Assembly (NCBI GenBank): GCA_951812925.1
Contig: OX638369.1
Span: forward strand, 51,455,061-51,519,060
DNA: 64,000 nucleotides
From: Calliopum simillimum
Lineage: Eukaryota; Arthropoda; Insecta; Diptera; Lauxaniidae
Direction of reading: 5' to 3'
Made by a program: the position numbers and the translations under genes. Of this stretch, positions 34,020-46,013 are shown piece after piece; positions within the stretch are counted from its first letter, which is position 1; the number at the start of each line of letters is the position of its first letter. Under the pieces are notes generated by a model. It saw only the letters and a list, made by a program, of their open reading frames with translations. It did not search any database and had not been told where the DNA came from.

Positions 34020-35234
34020 TTATTAGCATATAATATATTTGATATAGGCGAATTGAGCAATCTTATTGGTTCAATCGTATATATGTTAATAATTTTCAAA
34101 TATGTATTTGAATCTAAAGACCTTTATTATTTTTTATTTAGAACTTTATTACAATTAATATTTTTATTAATTAGGAACTTACATGGCAATATTTGCTAAG
34201 ATCACGGCGACATCATAAATTATAATATATGTTATAAATTAAAAAAAAACTCTTCTCTGAAATTTGAATGCATTCGTCAAGTTGCAAACAAATTAAAAAA
34301 AAAAAATAGAAAAATTTGAAAAAAAAAATCTTTTCTGTATGGGGATCGAACTCATTCCTCCATGGCGTTTTGTTTTTTTTTAGATGCTATCATATATTTA
34401 CCAGCTACATTTGCAACCATGGTTCATTGCAATTGGAACTATGCCGCGTATTGAATTCTTTTAACCTCTGGACGCAATGAGCGAATGTAAGTAAATTACT
34501 GAATCTTACGGCTTAACAGTCAGAACTATTTTATAACTGAAGAAATATACGAAAGACATAACGAATCACAAAGTCAATCAAAGTAAATCTAATAAAATAT
34601 TTAATTAAAAAAAATTTTCTTATCTGGGATTTGCACATACTCCCCAGGTTATCAGACAAACGTCTTATACATTCAGCTTACTCTGTCTACATTTGTATTG
34701 ATTGTAATTTTATATTAATTTTAAACAAAAAATTCAACAAGCATTAATTGTTTTTATTATTTATTTAATATAAGTTGTTTAGAAAATACCTAATACAAAC
34801 CTAATTTAGATTGTGTTGCTATTTTTTTTCCTCAGAGATATCCTGACCTACAGAGACAAAAAAGTGCAAAAAACCCGTTTTTGCAATATTTCGGTCTATG
34901 ATATCTCTTAGAAACATGAAGGTATTAAAATAATTTAAAGAAAAATATTATAAACGAATAAATGATATGTTAAATAGTTATATAGCGTCAAAAAATGGCA
35001 GAAAACGATTTTTTTTTGATTTTTAGGTTGGAATATATCAAAAACTGTACACGATAGAGCAATTCTGAGGTCGGATTCGCGTTCAGCATAGCAAAAGACA
35101 TCGATTTGTTTATTTTAGTTTATTTGGGAAAACTAGCCCAACTAGAAAAGGGGTTATCTCATAGGGGTTTTCTCAAAATTTATTAGAAGAGAAACAGGCG
35201 AAAATTTTTGTTTACATCATTTGAATGATAAGTA
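34020..35234. repeat. Downstream block of Pgant copy C
   Basis: Homologous to 1512..2590, with the empty site of the palindromic MITE near 34030..34045 and the two minus-strand tRNA-like modules (about 34335..34430 and 34620..34690). It has about 170 bp of unmatched sequence at 35038..35215. It ends at GAATGATAAGTAAA, where the LINE begins. Confidence 0.65.
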
Positions 35235-35303
35235 AATGAAGAGTGTGTGTCGTGGGGTGCGGACGTACTTTTTTAGAGCTCTTGATTAATATTAAAAATA
35301 ATA

Positions 35304-36788
35304 ATGAACTGTTTAGCGTGCAAACGTAAAATCGACCGCGGTGAATCTTACGTTTCCTGTGGCGATTGCAACGCACCTTTTCATTCTTCTTGTGCTAATT
35401 TGAGTGAAAATGATATGCAATTTTTAAAAACTGATAAATTAAAATACATATGCGATAAGTGCAACCTGTGCGACTGTTTTGTTTGCAGCCGTAAAATTGA
35501 ACGAGCTGAATCCCACATTTCATGCGGTGACTGCAATGGGTTTTTTCACTCATTATGTGTTAATTTGAGTGAAAATGATATTAAATATTTAAAAGCCGAT
35601 AATTTAAAATATAGATGCGACAAATGTAATGCACTTCGTCGAAAGTCAGTGCAACAACAAACACTGTCATTGCCAGGCAACGCAACAACAACAGCAACTC
35701 AACAGCAGAGCGAAAAAAATAAAGAAATAACTAAACAACAAGTAACAAAAAACACAATTACGAAACACCAACTAAATCAACTGCAAAGCGAAAAAAATAA
35801 AGAAATGACTAAGCATCAAGTAACAAAAAACGCAACTACGAAACAACAACAAAATCAGCAACAGTTAAAAACAACAAATAAACAACAACAACAGCCTATT
35901 CTACCACTTTCCGTACCCAAACCAATTTCAGATCAAAAAGCGGAAGAAATGGTTAAGCAGCAACAGGCTACTATTTCACCACAAGCAACTCAATTGCAAC
36001 ACGAACATAATCATCCAACAGATAAGCAACAACAAGAACAACAGGCTATACCAACTCAAACAACTAAATTGCAACATCAACTCAGAGATCCTACAAACAA
36101 AAAACAAGAATCTACCATAAAACAACAACAACAGCAGCTTACCCCAAACCAACCATCAACACACATGTGTTTACAATCACCTTCAACAGCAACTACGTCT
36201 CAAACAAACAGTACTCTCTCAAACGAAATGCATGATGTTAATGTTCCAACTATTCAACTTCTCTATGAGGAAATTTTAAACATAAAAAAAATGCATAAAG
36301 AATATCTCACCATGGTTCAGGCGATCCAAGTTGAAAATGAAACCTTAAAAAAAAAAGTCAATAACTTAGAGAGTAGGCTCAATTGGAGAGAGCAAAAACT
36401 TCTTGAAAATGAGCTAGAGCTAGTAGGTTTGCCTAATGTAAACAACGAAAATGCTAAAGAGTGTGTTGAAAAAATTCTAAGAGATTCTTTAAACATTACT
36501 ACCTCTTCAAACGAAATTGTTAAGTGCTACGTTAAAAAAATTGTAAAAAGAAATACCCCGAATACCTCAAATGCGAACTCGATCATGAACATTGTTTGTG
36601 TAAAATTCTCTTCAGTTGAAACAAAGAATAAAATTATGTTTAATAAGAAAAATGCTAAGCAAAAACTAAATGCATCAGTTTTAGGCGGTGATAAAAATAA
36701 AGATATTTTCATAAATAATCGCTTTACAAGTTATACAGCAGCATTATTTATGAAAGCAAAACAGTTAACAAAGCAAAAAAAAAAATGA
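35304..36788 (+). CDS. LINE ORF1 protein: two PHD-like fingers, Q-rich linker, coiled coil
   Basis: The protein would bind the LINE RNA in the ribonucleoprotein. Two similar zinc fingers of C4HC3 type lie at about residues 3-53 and 58-108, each ending in a CDKC pair. They are alike enough to be a tandem duplication. Residues 115-310 are rich in Q, T and K. A coiled coil follows (about 325-375, LKKKVNNLESRLNW), then an RRM-like C-terminal region. The frame ends at a run of 11 A (36775..36785). The conserved-looking tail (WFKDSKILLRKVDGGDVMVI) lies in the next frame and ends at 36886. Either the copy has a frameshift or the run is slippery. ORF2 starts 12 bases after that second stop. Confidence 0.8.
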   Translation: MNCLACKRKIDRGESYVSCGDCNAPFHSSCANLSENDMQFLKTDKLKYICDKCNLCDCFVCSRKIERAESHISCGDCNGFFHSLCVNLSENDIKYLKADNLKYRCDKCNALRRKSVQQQTLSLPGNATTTATQQQSEKNKEITKQQVTKNTITKHQLNQLQSEKNKEMTKHQVTKNATTKQQQNQQQLKTTNKQQQQPILPLSVPKPISDQKAEEMVKQQQATISPQATQLQHEHNHPTDKQQQEQQAIPTQTTKLQHQLRDPTNKKQESTIKQQQQQLTPNQPSTHMCLQSPSTATTSQTNSTLSNEMHDVNVPTIQLLYEEILNIKKMHKEYLTMVQAIQVENETLKKKVNNLESRLNWREQKLLENELELVGLPNVNNENAKECVEKILRDSLNITTSSNEIVKCYVKKIVKRNTPNTSNANSIMNIVCVKFSSVETKNKIMFNKKNAKQKLNASVLGGDKNKDIFINNRFTSYTAALFMKAKQLTKQKKK

Positions 36789-36898
36789 AATACTTGTGGT
36801 TTAAAGATTCTAAAATTCTTTTAAGGAAAGTTGATGGTGGAGATGTTATGGTAATAAAATCATTTGATGATCTGAAATTAATTTAAAAATAAGTAAAT

Positions 36899-38191
36899 AT
36901 GCTTAATGAACTCAATAATTTTGATTTTATAACCGATAACCTCCCATCATCAACTATTAAAAGTATTTCAGATGATATTTTTCAAGTAAAAAATAATCAT
37001 AAATCTTTGTTTGTAGTCCATCAAAATATACGTAGTTTGCGCAGAAATTTCGACTTATTGGTATCTAACCTGAATGCTTTTATAAGCCTTCCGGACTTAT
37101 TATTCTTATCTGAAATTTGGATTTATTCTTTTGAAGTAGAAGATTTTCATCTGCCTCAATATAAATTTTATGCCAAAACTAATGATTCTTATGCTGCAGG
37201 TGGTGTAGGTGTTTTTATACATGAATCCATAGATAATGTTAAATTTGAAGGATTTAACCTTGTCAGCGCAGATATTTTAAAAATTTCTTGCTGTGTAGAA
37301 AAAGTGAACTTTGTGTTTATCTGTGTTTATAGACTACATTCCCAGTCTATAGAGTTATTTATTGAAGAGTTTAAAAATATTTTATGTAATGTGCCAGTGG
37401 CAAATCTTATCATTTTAGGCGATTTAAACCTTAATTTACTCTCTGATAGCTCTGCGCTGAGCTCATATAATTTACTTATGTACGAGCAAGGGTTATACTC
37501 TTACGTTAATGAAACAACAAGGCCAGTGGCAGGAACATGTATTGACCATCTTTTTTGTAGATTTTCAAATATTCTATATAGTGACTGTACTGGTATTGTG
37601 TTTGACCTGGAAATATCCGACCACTGTATGACAGGCATTTTCATAAGTAGTGTAGGTGTTAAAAAGCAGAGTAATTGTTCTCGAATTGAAATAGCTAAAA
37701 TCGATTTTATTAAATTAAATGCAGAATTGCGTGAAAATAACTGGGTAGATGTATATGCTGTAGATAATGCAAATACTGCTTTCAACTTATTTTTAAACTT
37801 TTTGAAAAATCATATTAAGTCTTCTACGTTCATTTTTATAAAAAAGCCAGCTGAACAAAGGTTAAAGCCTTGGATAAGTCAGTCTTTGCTTAATAGAATA
37901 AGAATCAAAAATAAACTTAGACAGAAATGTTACAAACATCCCTATAACACTGAAATGAAGACCCGCTATCGTCAATTATGTAAGCGCATAAATAATGAAA
38001 TTCGTGACAGTCGCGATAATTTTTATTATAATAAGATAAGAAGCTCTCAGGGAAATCTTAAGAAAGAGTGGAAAATCATAAATTGCATTGTCGACAAAAG
38101 AAGTGATAACAATAACGTTTCGATTACGCTTCAAATAGGTAACGTTGAAATATCTGATCCCAAAGTTATTGCAAACACATTTAATAATTAT
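36899..38191 (+). CDS. LINE ORF2, 5' part: APE-type endonuclease (interrupted)
   Basis: The N-terminal part of ORF2 has an exonuclease-endonuclease-phosphatase fold that nicks target DNA. Motifs seen are VVHQNIRSL near residue 39, FLSEIW, GGVGVFIHES, LIILGDLNLNLL and ISDHCMTGIF with the catalytic Asp-His pair. The coding sequence continues through 38192..38765 only in appearance: that is a MITE, and the real frame resumes at 38766 and runs to 38903. There it is cut again by the LTR retrotransposon. The remaining parts are at 49000..49184 and 50446..51887. The copy is therefore non-functional. Confidence 0.85.
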
Positions 38192-38765
38192 AAGCCGTAT
38201 TCACGATCTTGTTGCATCGTAGCAAATGCAAATTTGCAAGAGTAAATAATTGTGAGCACACACTGTTTTAAATTGGTATTGCAAACGTTTCAGAACAGCT
38301 GTTTTTTGTTTTGCTGTCAAATATTTTTTGAATTTAAAATTTATTTGATGTCTTATTTTTATTTAAAAGAAATTTTACTGAATAATTGTGCGTTATTTAG
38401 AAAACAAATCACAATTTTATTAATTACATACAATGTGCTTAATGCAAATATTACGTAGAAATCTTTGTTAATTAAACCGAAACGAAATAATTGAAATTTA
38501 ATTGTATTTGTTTACATTTTAATTTCAATTTGTGACAAATATGGTTGTCAAAAACATAAAAGTCATCAAGCAATTGTGCCAATCACAAATGAAAAAAATA
38601 AAATCAGTCACAATAGACTATTGGAAATCAATCGTGCAATAGGTTTTTGTGTTGCAAATTTGGTCTTGCTTACAAGACTCTAGCTTTTGAAAATTCTATA
38701 GAATTTGTTTTTGTAATTTAAAATAATTTTGCATTTGCTACGATGCAACAAGATCGTGAATACGG
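38192..38765. repeat. 574-bp MITE inside LINE ORF2, TTAT-flanked
   Basis: Terminal inverted repeats of 38 bp are perfect by eye (CCGTATTCACGATCTTG start). TTAT lies on both sides (38188..38191 and 38766..38769). Removing it joins the LINE frame without a shift. No transposase is encoded. Confidence 0.85.
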
Positions 38766-38903
38766 TTATTTTGTATCAGTTGGGAGTTCAGTTATAACTG
38801 CTAGAGTACCTTCGCTTTGCAATGAATGCCTTAAACTTGGCCTTATTGAAGAAACTTTCTATCGACAAAGCATCTTTTTTGAGCCTATCTCAGGATTGGA
38901 AGT

Positions 38904-41080
38904 TGTCACAAACCTTGCTGTTGTATGGATGTATAGAGCTGGTGGTGTATGCTTGCATATGCCTGGTTGTAGCTCGTCGGATTGGTTTGGGTTCTTGCTC
39001 TACACACTTTGTTTTTTTCACCATACAGCAAAATGACACAAAAGAAATTCATACACACTAAATTATTATTTCTGAAACCTCACATCAAATTCCCAAATGA
39101 AATTCAAAATCCCTAATTAAACCCAAATAAAATAACAAATAATAATCCCCTAAAAGGATCGCAAAGAGTCAGCACGCCTGATGAGCAACGATGTCATATG
39201 CCCTAAATATTTCCTTACCCCAACCAAAATTCACCAATTGAGACCAATTGTCTCCTCAACCCAACCATAAAAGGACTAAGGCAAGGTCCACTCACATATT
39301 ATGTAATTGATTTACACTTTATTCATATTTTTAATTCATTGCAAATCTTATTAATATAATAAAGAATTCATTAGTTGTTTTGCAAACACAAGTAAAATAA
39401 TTTCCATAGATTACATCGCGCAAGACCAGAAAGTGACCTAAGCCCCTTCCCCTCTTGTATTAAAAGAATTAATTAAGTTAAAAAGTTATTAATTTAGGTA
39501 TTTTTACTAATGAAAACTGCGAGTTCTTACTTATGAGAATTCAAAAAAAAAACAAAACTTAAATTCAGTTTCTTATTTAAACTTATGAAATTATATAGTT
39601 AGGTTAAATCAACGATTAAATTTTTAATTTAGTAAAGAAATTAATAATAAAAGAAATGAACTTACATATTTGATCTTACACGGGCTCCGTTGTTAGCGCT
39701 AAGTCGGGTACTCGAAGATTTGTAATATGGTTTATAAAAAAAAAATAAACTGAACTTAATTTAAGTTACATATGCTTATGCGCATATGTATATGAGTGCA
39801 AAAAAGTTAATTATATAGAAAAAAAAAAAATTTAGATTTTCCGAAACTGACTGCCCAGTTGGTACAAGTCAACCTGTTGCACCAAAACAATTGTATTGCT
39901 GCGCCTCCGCTGGTACGAACACGCAGCTTACGTCGTGCAGGCTCAGATAGAATACTGCGAATTCAAATCAAATATTATTTTTGTACTATATTTGTGGCAA
40001 AGTACCCCACTGTTATGGGTGATAGGTCTGCATAAGAAAATTAAAAAAAGTAAAAGCACATGGTTCAGTTTCCGATATGTCGAATTTTAAGTAGCTATGT
40101 TTGTTGTTACCTTGCCCAAAAACCGGAGATCCGATCAGGAAAATTGTATAAATGTTTGTCAGAGCTTGTTAGGCAACTTGAATATTTCCAAGTGCGGAGC
40201 AGAGCGCCTGTCTCCAGAAGTACAGCAATGGAATTTTCCAGCTGCAAATGGAGCCGACACGTGGCGGTGGCGCACGTCAAAGTAAAAAAATTACGCCCCT
40301 GTATGTGCACAATATGGCGAATAATACTCTATAAAGAACAATAAAAAAAACGTTCAAGCTCTGTTCTTTTGTGCTGTGCAATTTTAATTAAATGTACTTT
40401 ACCTTTTGTTTAAACTGCTTCTAATAAGGTATTTTAGTTTTGGTTTTATGAAACTCAAATTTTATTTGTGGTTTTAAATTAAAACTTTGATTCAATTATT
40501 TTTTTGCACGGATTTTATTTGCAACGTCTGCACACTTTGGTATCGATTGCCAAAAAGACTTTCGTGATTGAAAAATTTTGCTTTCAATGCTTTCTCTGCT
40601 ACGAATATTGACTACAAGCCTTACACGCATACGAGTGAAGCAACAGCAAGATATCTCTTGCGCAGCGCAAAACAAAAGTTACGTTTGTTTCAACTGTAAG
40701 TTGAACAGGAATAAAATTGAGAATGAGAGTGAGCAAGTCAAATTTGAAACTGTCATCAAAATATGCGTGTGTATGCATGCACGGACTTTCAACAATGATC
40801 GAAAATAGTAGACAAAAGAGCGTAACAATCTTTTTACTTAATTATCGCTCTAAAAGCTTTTTCTTTGAATTCACTTATATGCTTGCGGCACAGTGGGACC
40901 ATTACTCAAAAATAAAGTACAAAACTAGAATTCTTAATTTACTTGCAAGACAGGACAGTTTACGGAATATACAGTAAATACTATGTTAACCAAAAATTCA
41001 TCATATATAAATACAATAAAATAAATCAAAAACGATTTTTTTTTATAATTTTTATAATTCAAGAAACCTTGCCCATTACA
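38904..41080 (-). repeat. 3' LTR of the Ulysses/Osvaldo-like element
   Basis: On the minus strand it reads TGTAATGGGC to GTTTGTGACA. It is nearly identical to 46821..48999; by eye I count about ten substitutions and a few homopolymer length changes in 2.18 kb. Short open frames shared by both LTRs are not supported as genes. Confidence 0.92.
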
Positions 41081-41163
41081 CAACAGGTTGTTTTTATTTT
41101 GTTTTTTCTTCTTGAAATCGTGGTTTCAAAAAAAATAAAATAAAAAAAACCTGGAAACAACAA
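41081..41163 (-). other. 3' untranslated stretch with purine-rich run before the 3' LTR
   Basis: On the minus strand AAGAAGAAAAAACAAAATAA lies about 12 bases upstream of the LTR and is the best candidate for the polypurine tract that primes plus-strand DNA. Its exact limits are uncertain. Confidence 0.4.
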
Positions 41164-44100
41164 TCATATTGGTTGGAGATCTTTTGCGTGGTAAGTCCCC
41201 ACAATTTTTCCCTGATCATTTTTCAAAACATAATAACATGTTCCTACCTTAGCGTGAACAGTGGCTGGCATGAAAGTTTTGTCCAACTTAGCATTAAAAT
41301 TTTTGGACATGTTGCTCTGAGCAAAATTTCTACGCAATACATTTTGGCCGACTATATAGCTTACAGGTCGAGATCTTAAATTATAATGTTTTTCGGTACG
41401 ATCAAAAGCACGCTTGAGGTTGGATTTGGCAGTGTGTCGAATTGACAAAATGTTATCAAAACGAACTGTTTGATTTGGTTCTACTCCTTCTTCAAGCATA
41501 CCCAAATTTCTTAGTATAGCATAACTGTCCCCATGCGTTATCATGTGCTGTCCAAACACTTGGAAGTAAGGAGTGACTCCTGTCGCTTGGTGGATTGTGT
41601 TTCGAAGAGCGCAGTTAATACTACTGAGATGCGCGTCCCATTCCCTCTGATCCTGCTGCACATAAGCCCTTAAGGCTGCATTTATGGAACGATTAACTCG
41701 TTCCGATGGGTTATTTTGCGGAGCGTGCACAGCGACTGGGGCATGCTTTATACCACACTCAGTTAAAAACGTTGCGAAATCTTTGGAGCGAAATTGTGAC
41801 CCGTTGTCACTTATTACAGCCTCTGGCACGCCGAAAACATCAAACACCTGCGTTTTAAGGAACTGAATTATGGGGTCTGTGGTGAACTTTTTAAGCGGAA
41901 ACAAGAAGGTAAACTTTGAAAGATGATCAAGTACAATTAGTATGCCAATGTGTCCACTTTTCGACCTCGGGAACGGACCTATCAAATCGATAAAAAGTCT
42001 TTGAAAAATTCTATCGACTGGTGTAAACTTCCCCATGGGTGGTCTCAAAGTGTGCGTTGGATGCTTTGTGGTTTTGCACGTTTGACATTGGTTAACATAA
42101 TCGCGAACAGTTAAAAACAATTTAGGCCAATAGAAATAACGCTTTATTTTCTCCATTGTTTACGCTATCCCAGCGTGAGCATTAATCGGAGAGTCGTGTG
42201 CATTTTTCACTACTTCACGTCTAAGTGATAATGGAACAAGCAGTTTCCAGGCACGGTTCTCACTGTCCGAATCTGCTCGATAAAATTCGTTCCGATGATA
42301 TATAAACTTGTCCAACACTTTAAAATCTGGATAAGAATGTTCTTCTTTTGTCAGTTTATCGCGCATTTCTACGTATTCTGAACTATCAAAAGCAGGAGAG
42401 GCCAAGACTATTTCTGGGTGGTAATCTAGCTGTATAGAGTCCAAATTTTCCGAGTGCACCCTAGATAAGGCGTCGGGGACAGTATGCTCAGTACCTTTCC
42501 TATGTAAAATTGTGAAGTCAAAAGCCTGCAGCTTTATGGCCCATCGAGCGAGACGTCCATTTAAATCCGATTGGTTCATGAGCCACCGAAGGCTTGCATG
42601 ATCAGTCACAATAGAAAAACTGTGGCCCTCTACGTCCGCTCTAAATTTTTTCACTGCCAAAACTGCAGCCAGGCATTCGAGCTCCGTTACGGAATAATTT
42701 TTCTGGGCCTTACTTAATTTGTGAGACATATATGCCAATGGTACCTCATTTCCTTCTTTGTCGTTTTGCGCGAGTACGGCGCCTACCCCATATTGGCTGG
42801 CGTCACACAAAATCAGAAAAGGTTTCTCAAAATCCGGTGTTGATAAGATAGGAGCTGATGTGAGCTTACCTTTAAGCAGTTCAAAGGCTGATTGAGCGGC
42901 GAGGGTCCACACGAAAAATTTGTTCTTTTTAAGCAGTTCTGTTAACGGCTGTGAAACTTCCGCGAAATTATGTATAAATCTGCGGTACCACCCAGTCATA
43001 CCTAAGAAGCGGCGCAGTTGACGCTGCGAACGTGGTTCTGGAAAATTCACAATAGCTGCAATTTTTTCTGGATCGGTTTTGATGGAGCCGTAACCAACAA
43101 TATGTCCCAGATAACGAGTTTCACGAAGACAAAACCTGCTCTTGGCTATGTTTATAGTGAGACCAGCTTTTTTCAAGTGAAAGGCTACTTCAGCCAGTAT
43201 TTCCATGTGAGATTCAAATGTATCGGATATTATAAGCAGGTCGTCAAGGTAGACGAAGACTCGGTCCTTGAGATGGGGAGGGATGGCCTTATCCATCAAC
43301 CGGCACATAGTTTGGGGAGCATTGCAGGAACCAAACGTCATTACGGTAAACTGATAGAGAGGCCTATTAGGTACCGTAAATGCCGTTTTATCGCGAGAGT
43401 CCTTATTCAGTGGGATTTGCCAGAAGGCATCCTTTAAATCCAAACTGGTGATGTACTCTGCGCGCGGTAGCCTGCTAAAGATCCCCTCTATGTGCGGAAG
43501 TGGATAAGCATCTCGAACGGTCACGGCGTTAACCTTTCTACTATCCAAGCACAATCGATTCTTTCCAGGTTTCCTAACAAGAACCACTGGAGAAGACCAT
43601 GCACTATTCGACTCTTCTATAACTCCAAGCCTTAACATGCGGTCGAGTTCTTCACGAATGAGCTTTTCTATGGCCGGTGATACCGGAAAGTGGCGTTGTT
43701 TGATGGGTTTGGTGTCACCCACGTCAATTACGTGTTCGACCAAAGAGGTTTTGCCAAGCCCTGATTCTTCAAAACTGGGAAAGCACGCAATTGTTGCTTT
43801 AAGTTTGCATTTTTGTTCATCATTCAACTCATGAGTTTCTGGATCTCTGGCTATACATTCGATTTCTAGTGGCGGGAATAAGTCTGGTGCGATGCCAAAC
43901 GCTTTAAAAAAATTTACCCCCAAGTAAAGATTTTGTTTGAGGGACGGAACTAGATAAAATTCTATTGCTTTTGTTAATGATTTATAAGTCACATTCAAAG
44001 ACATGGACCCATTAACACTCTGCTTGCTACCGTCAGCGGTCGAGATTTTAGCTTTAATAATTTTTATGTTATCTTTATGGCTATCAAAAACTTCATTTGC

Positions 44101-44346
44101 AAAATTCGAACCTAAGCAAGAGGTGGTCGCACCTGAGTCTAAAAGTCCTAGAAAATTTTTCCCAAGCAGATGTATAGAGGCATATGCTCTCACGTCATCG
44201 TCTTTAGCTGAAATCGCTGGGATAACGTCTAATCTTTTGTTTTTAATGTTGGACCAATAATCTTTAGCGCGTTTAATTGAACGGACACTTTTAGTATTAA
44301 AAATCTTGTTACGTATTGTATAGTAATTCTGAATTTTCTCATGCAA
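41164..44346 (-). CDS. pol: pol of the Ulysses/Osvaldo-like element: protease, RT, RNase H, integrase (one internal stop)
   Basis: One frame runs from 44346 to 41164 with a single in-frame TAA at 42160..42162. It has a retropepsin site LLDSGATTSCLG, and reverse transcriptase motifs including RLCLDSRKVN, SLDLKDAFWQIPL and VFVYLDDLLII. RNase H has ILCDASQYGVGAVLAQ and TELECLAAVLAVKKF. Integrase has an HHCC zinc finger (the stop falls inside it) and a D,D,E core: LFIDLIGPF, VISDNGSQF, NNPSERVN. The frame differs from gag's, so pol expression needed a frameshift or another mechanism. The stop separates RT-RNase H from integrase and should abolish integrase production. Confidence 0.9.
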
Positions 44347-44408
44347 AGGCGAAATGGGAAAAAGTTTAGGTAAGTCTGGTATAAATTTTGTAAAATTTGA
44401 TAGAATCG

Positions 44409-46013
44409 TTATTCGTTTGTCGCATCCGGCTCGAGACGTTTCCCCTTCGGGTTCTCGAATCGCGACTTGCTGATGTTGGGGTGCCGATAGATGTAAGGGG
44501 CACCCCCCTTGCGGTTTTCCGTTGATTTACCTGTGGGACACGTTGAGAGGAAATGACCCACCAGACCGCAGCCATAACAAAATATTCTTCTTGGCTTTTC
44601 ACAGTCCTTGTAAACGTGACCTTTTCCATCACAATTCCAGCAAAGGTTGTCAGCTACTTCTTTTAAATTTCGAATTTCACTAAGGTCTTCCGATTCCGGT
44701 TCACTCGAATTTTCTACTTCCGCTATCTGTCACGGAGGATGTTGATTAAAGTATGTTGGTTTCAAATGTACTTCCTGGTAAAAACATTCATGTTTACGAC
44801 AAGCTTTACGCAGAGCCGTAAGTGTAGTTATTTCGAGGTGTAAAAGTTCATGGCGAATATCCGCCTGTAAGTTCCGAATCAAAGTTCCAACCAGTTGGAC
44901 TTCATCAAACGATCCTCGCAAACGATCTGTCATAGCTAATACACTATCAAGGAAGGTATCAAACGATTCGTTGTTACGTTGCTTCCTAGTTCAAATTCTT
45001 TCCCAAATGTCGAAATCGGTTTGGAAGTCCTTAAAATCCTTTTTCAATTCCTCACATAAATCACCCCAATCTAATGATCTTAACTCAGCTCTAGCTTTGT
45101 GATGATATCTCCAAAACCAGGTTTCACCTTTACTGGCAAACAACAGGTGTGCATTATCGCTTAAGACAGACCCAGGATCCTCAAAAGTACTTTCTGCTAC
45201 GCGATTGATACGGTATATGAACTCTTCAACCCTCAGTCCTTCCGGTGATCCGTCAAAAATTATTTTCCAGTTCAAAATTTTCCTAGCACTATCAGAATCT
45301 ACTCTTGCTATTGGAGCTCTGAGCCTAGTATTTCTTGTATTATCTCTGACTTCATTAACATTGTTTATATGTTGTCTAAAATCATCAATATTACGGTTAC
45401 GATTCATTGACTGATTGAATTCACTATGTGGATAAGCAACTCTAGGTGGACTGCGAACATTAAGGTCTAATAGTCGCGCCATAGCCGACTCTAAAGTTTG
45501 TTTAAATTTGTCATGCATCTCTGCGGCAAAGCCATTAAGTTGAGATTGTACCCCTTGATTTATTTTAGCTTCTAAATCAAGAGCAAAAGAGGGATGTCCT
45601 GTGTAATTACTGTTATAGGTGTGAACGGCTGATGCCGGTAAGCTACCAGATGCCCCCTGGGTTTCTGAATCAAAATCAAATAATGGAGGTGCTGCATTTT
45701 GTCTGTGATAATTTTGTGGAGCTAATGGCGGTAACCCACCAGAAGCACCTTGAATTTTAGTTTTATTGCTAGTTTTTGGCTTCATAATTTCAGTAGGCTG
45801 AGTAGCCTGATTTTTAGAACGGGTGGAAGACGCAGGGCCTTGAAGTGGTTTAGGTACAGCCCCATGAGAAGTAATAGGGTCCAAACCTAACAGCGGCGAT
45901 TGACCGTTCGATGTTCTTAATGTTTTCAAAACCTTTATGTCGCACGCTTCACGACTCACGACACAAAGGACACGACCGACTATCAGTAAGCCAAACTGTA
46001 AGACATTTCTCAT
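44409..46013 (-). pseudogene. gag: gag of the Ulysses/Osvaldo-like element, two in-frame stops
   Basis: The frame encodes a gypsy-type capsid region (LLFASKGETWFWRYHHKAR, then LVGTLIRNLQADIRHELLHL) followed by two CCHC zinc knuckles (CWNCDGKGHVYKDC and CYGCGLVGHFLSTC). In-frame TGA codons lie at 44991..44993 and 44730..44732, and the frame closes at 44409. The first ATG at 46013 is probably not the natural start: the preceding RING-finger frame runs into gag but is shifted here by a 7-bp duplication. Both TGA codons sit where CGA would fit the surrounding sequence. The copy cannot make full-length Gag. Confidence 0.8.

Noticed and set aside
39896..40344. Open frames in the left LTR, repeated in the right LTR
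   Set aside because: Their repetition only reflects LTR duplication. They run antisense to the element and have no recognisable domain.
43018..43437. Plus-strand open frame of 139 codons
   Set aside because: Antisense shadow of the reverse transcriptase coding region of the LTR element.
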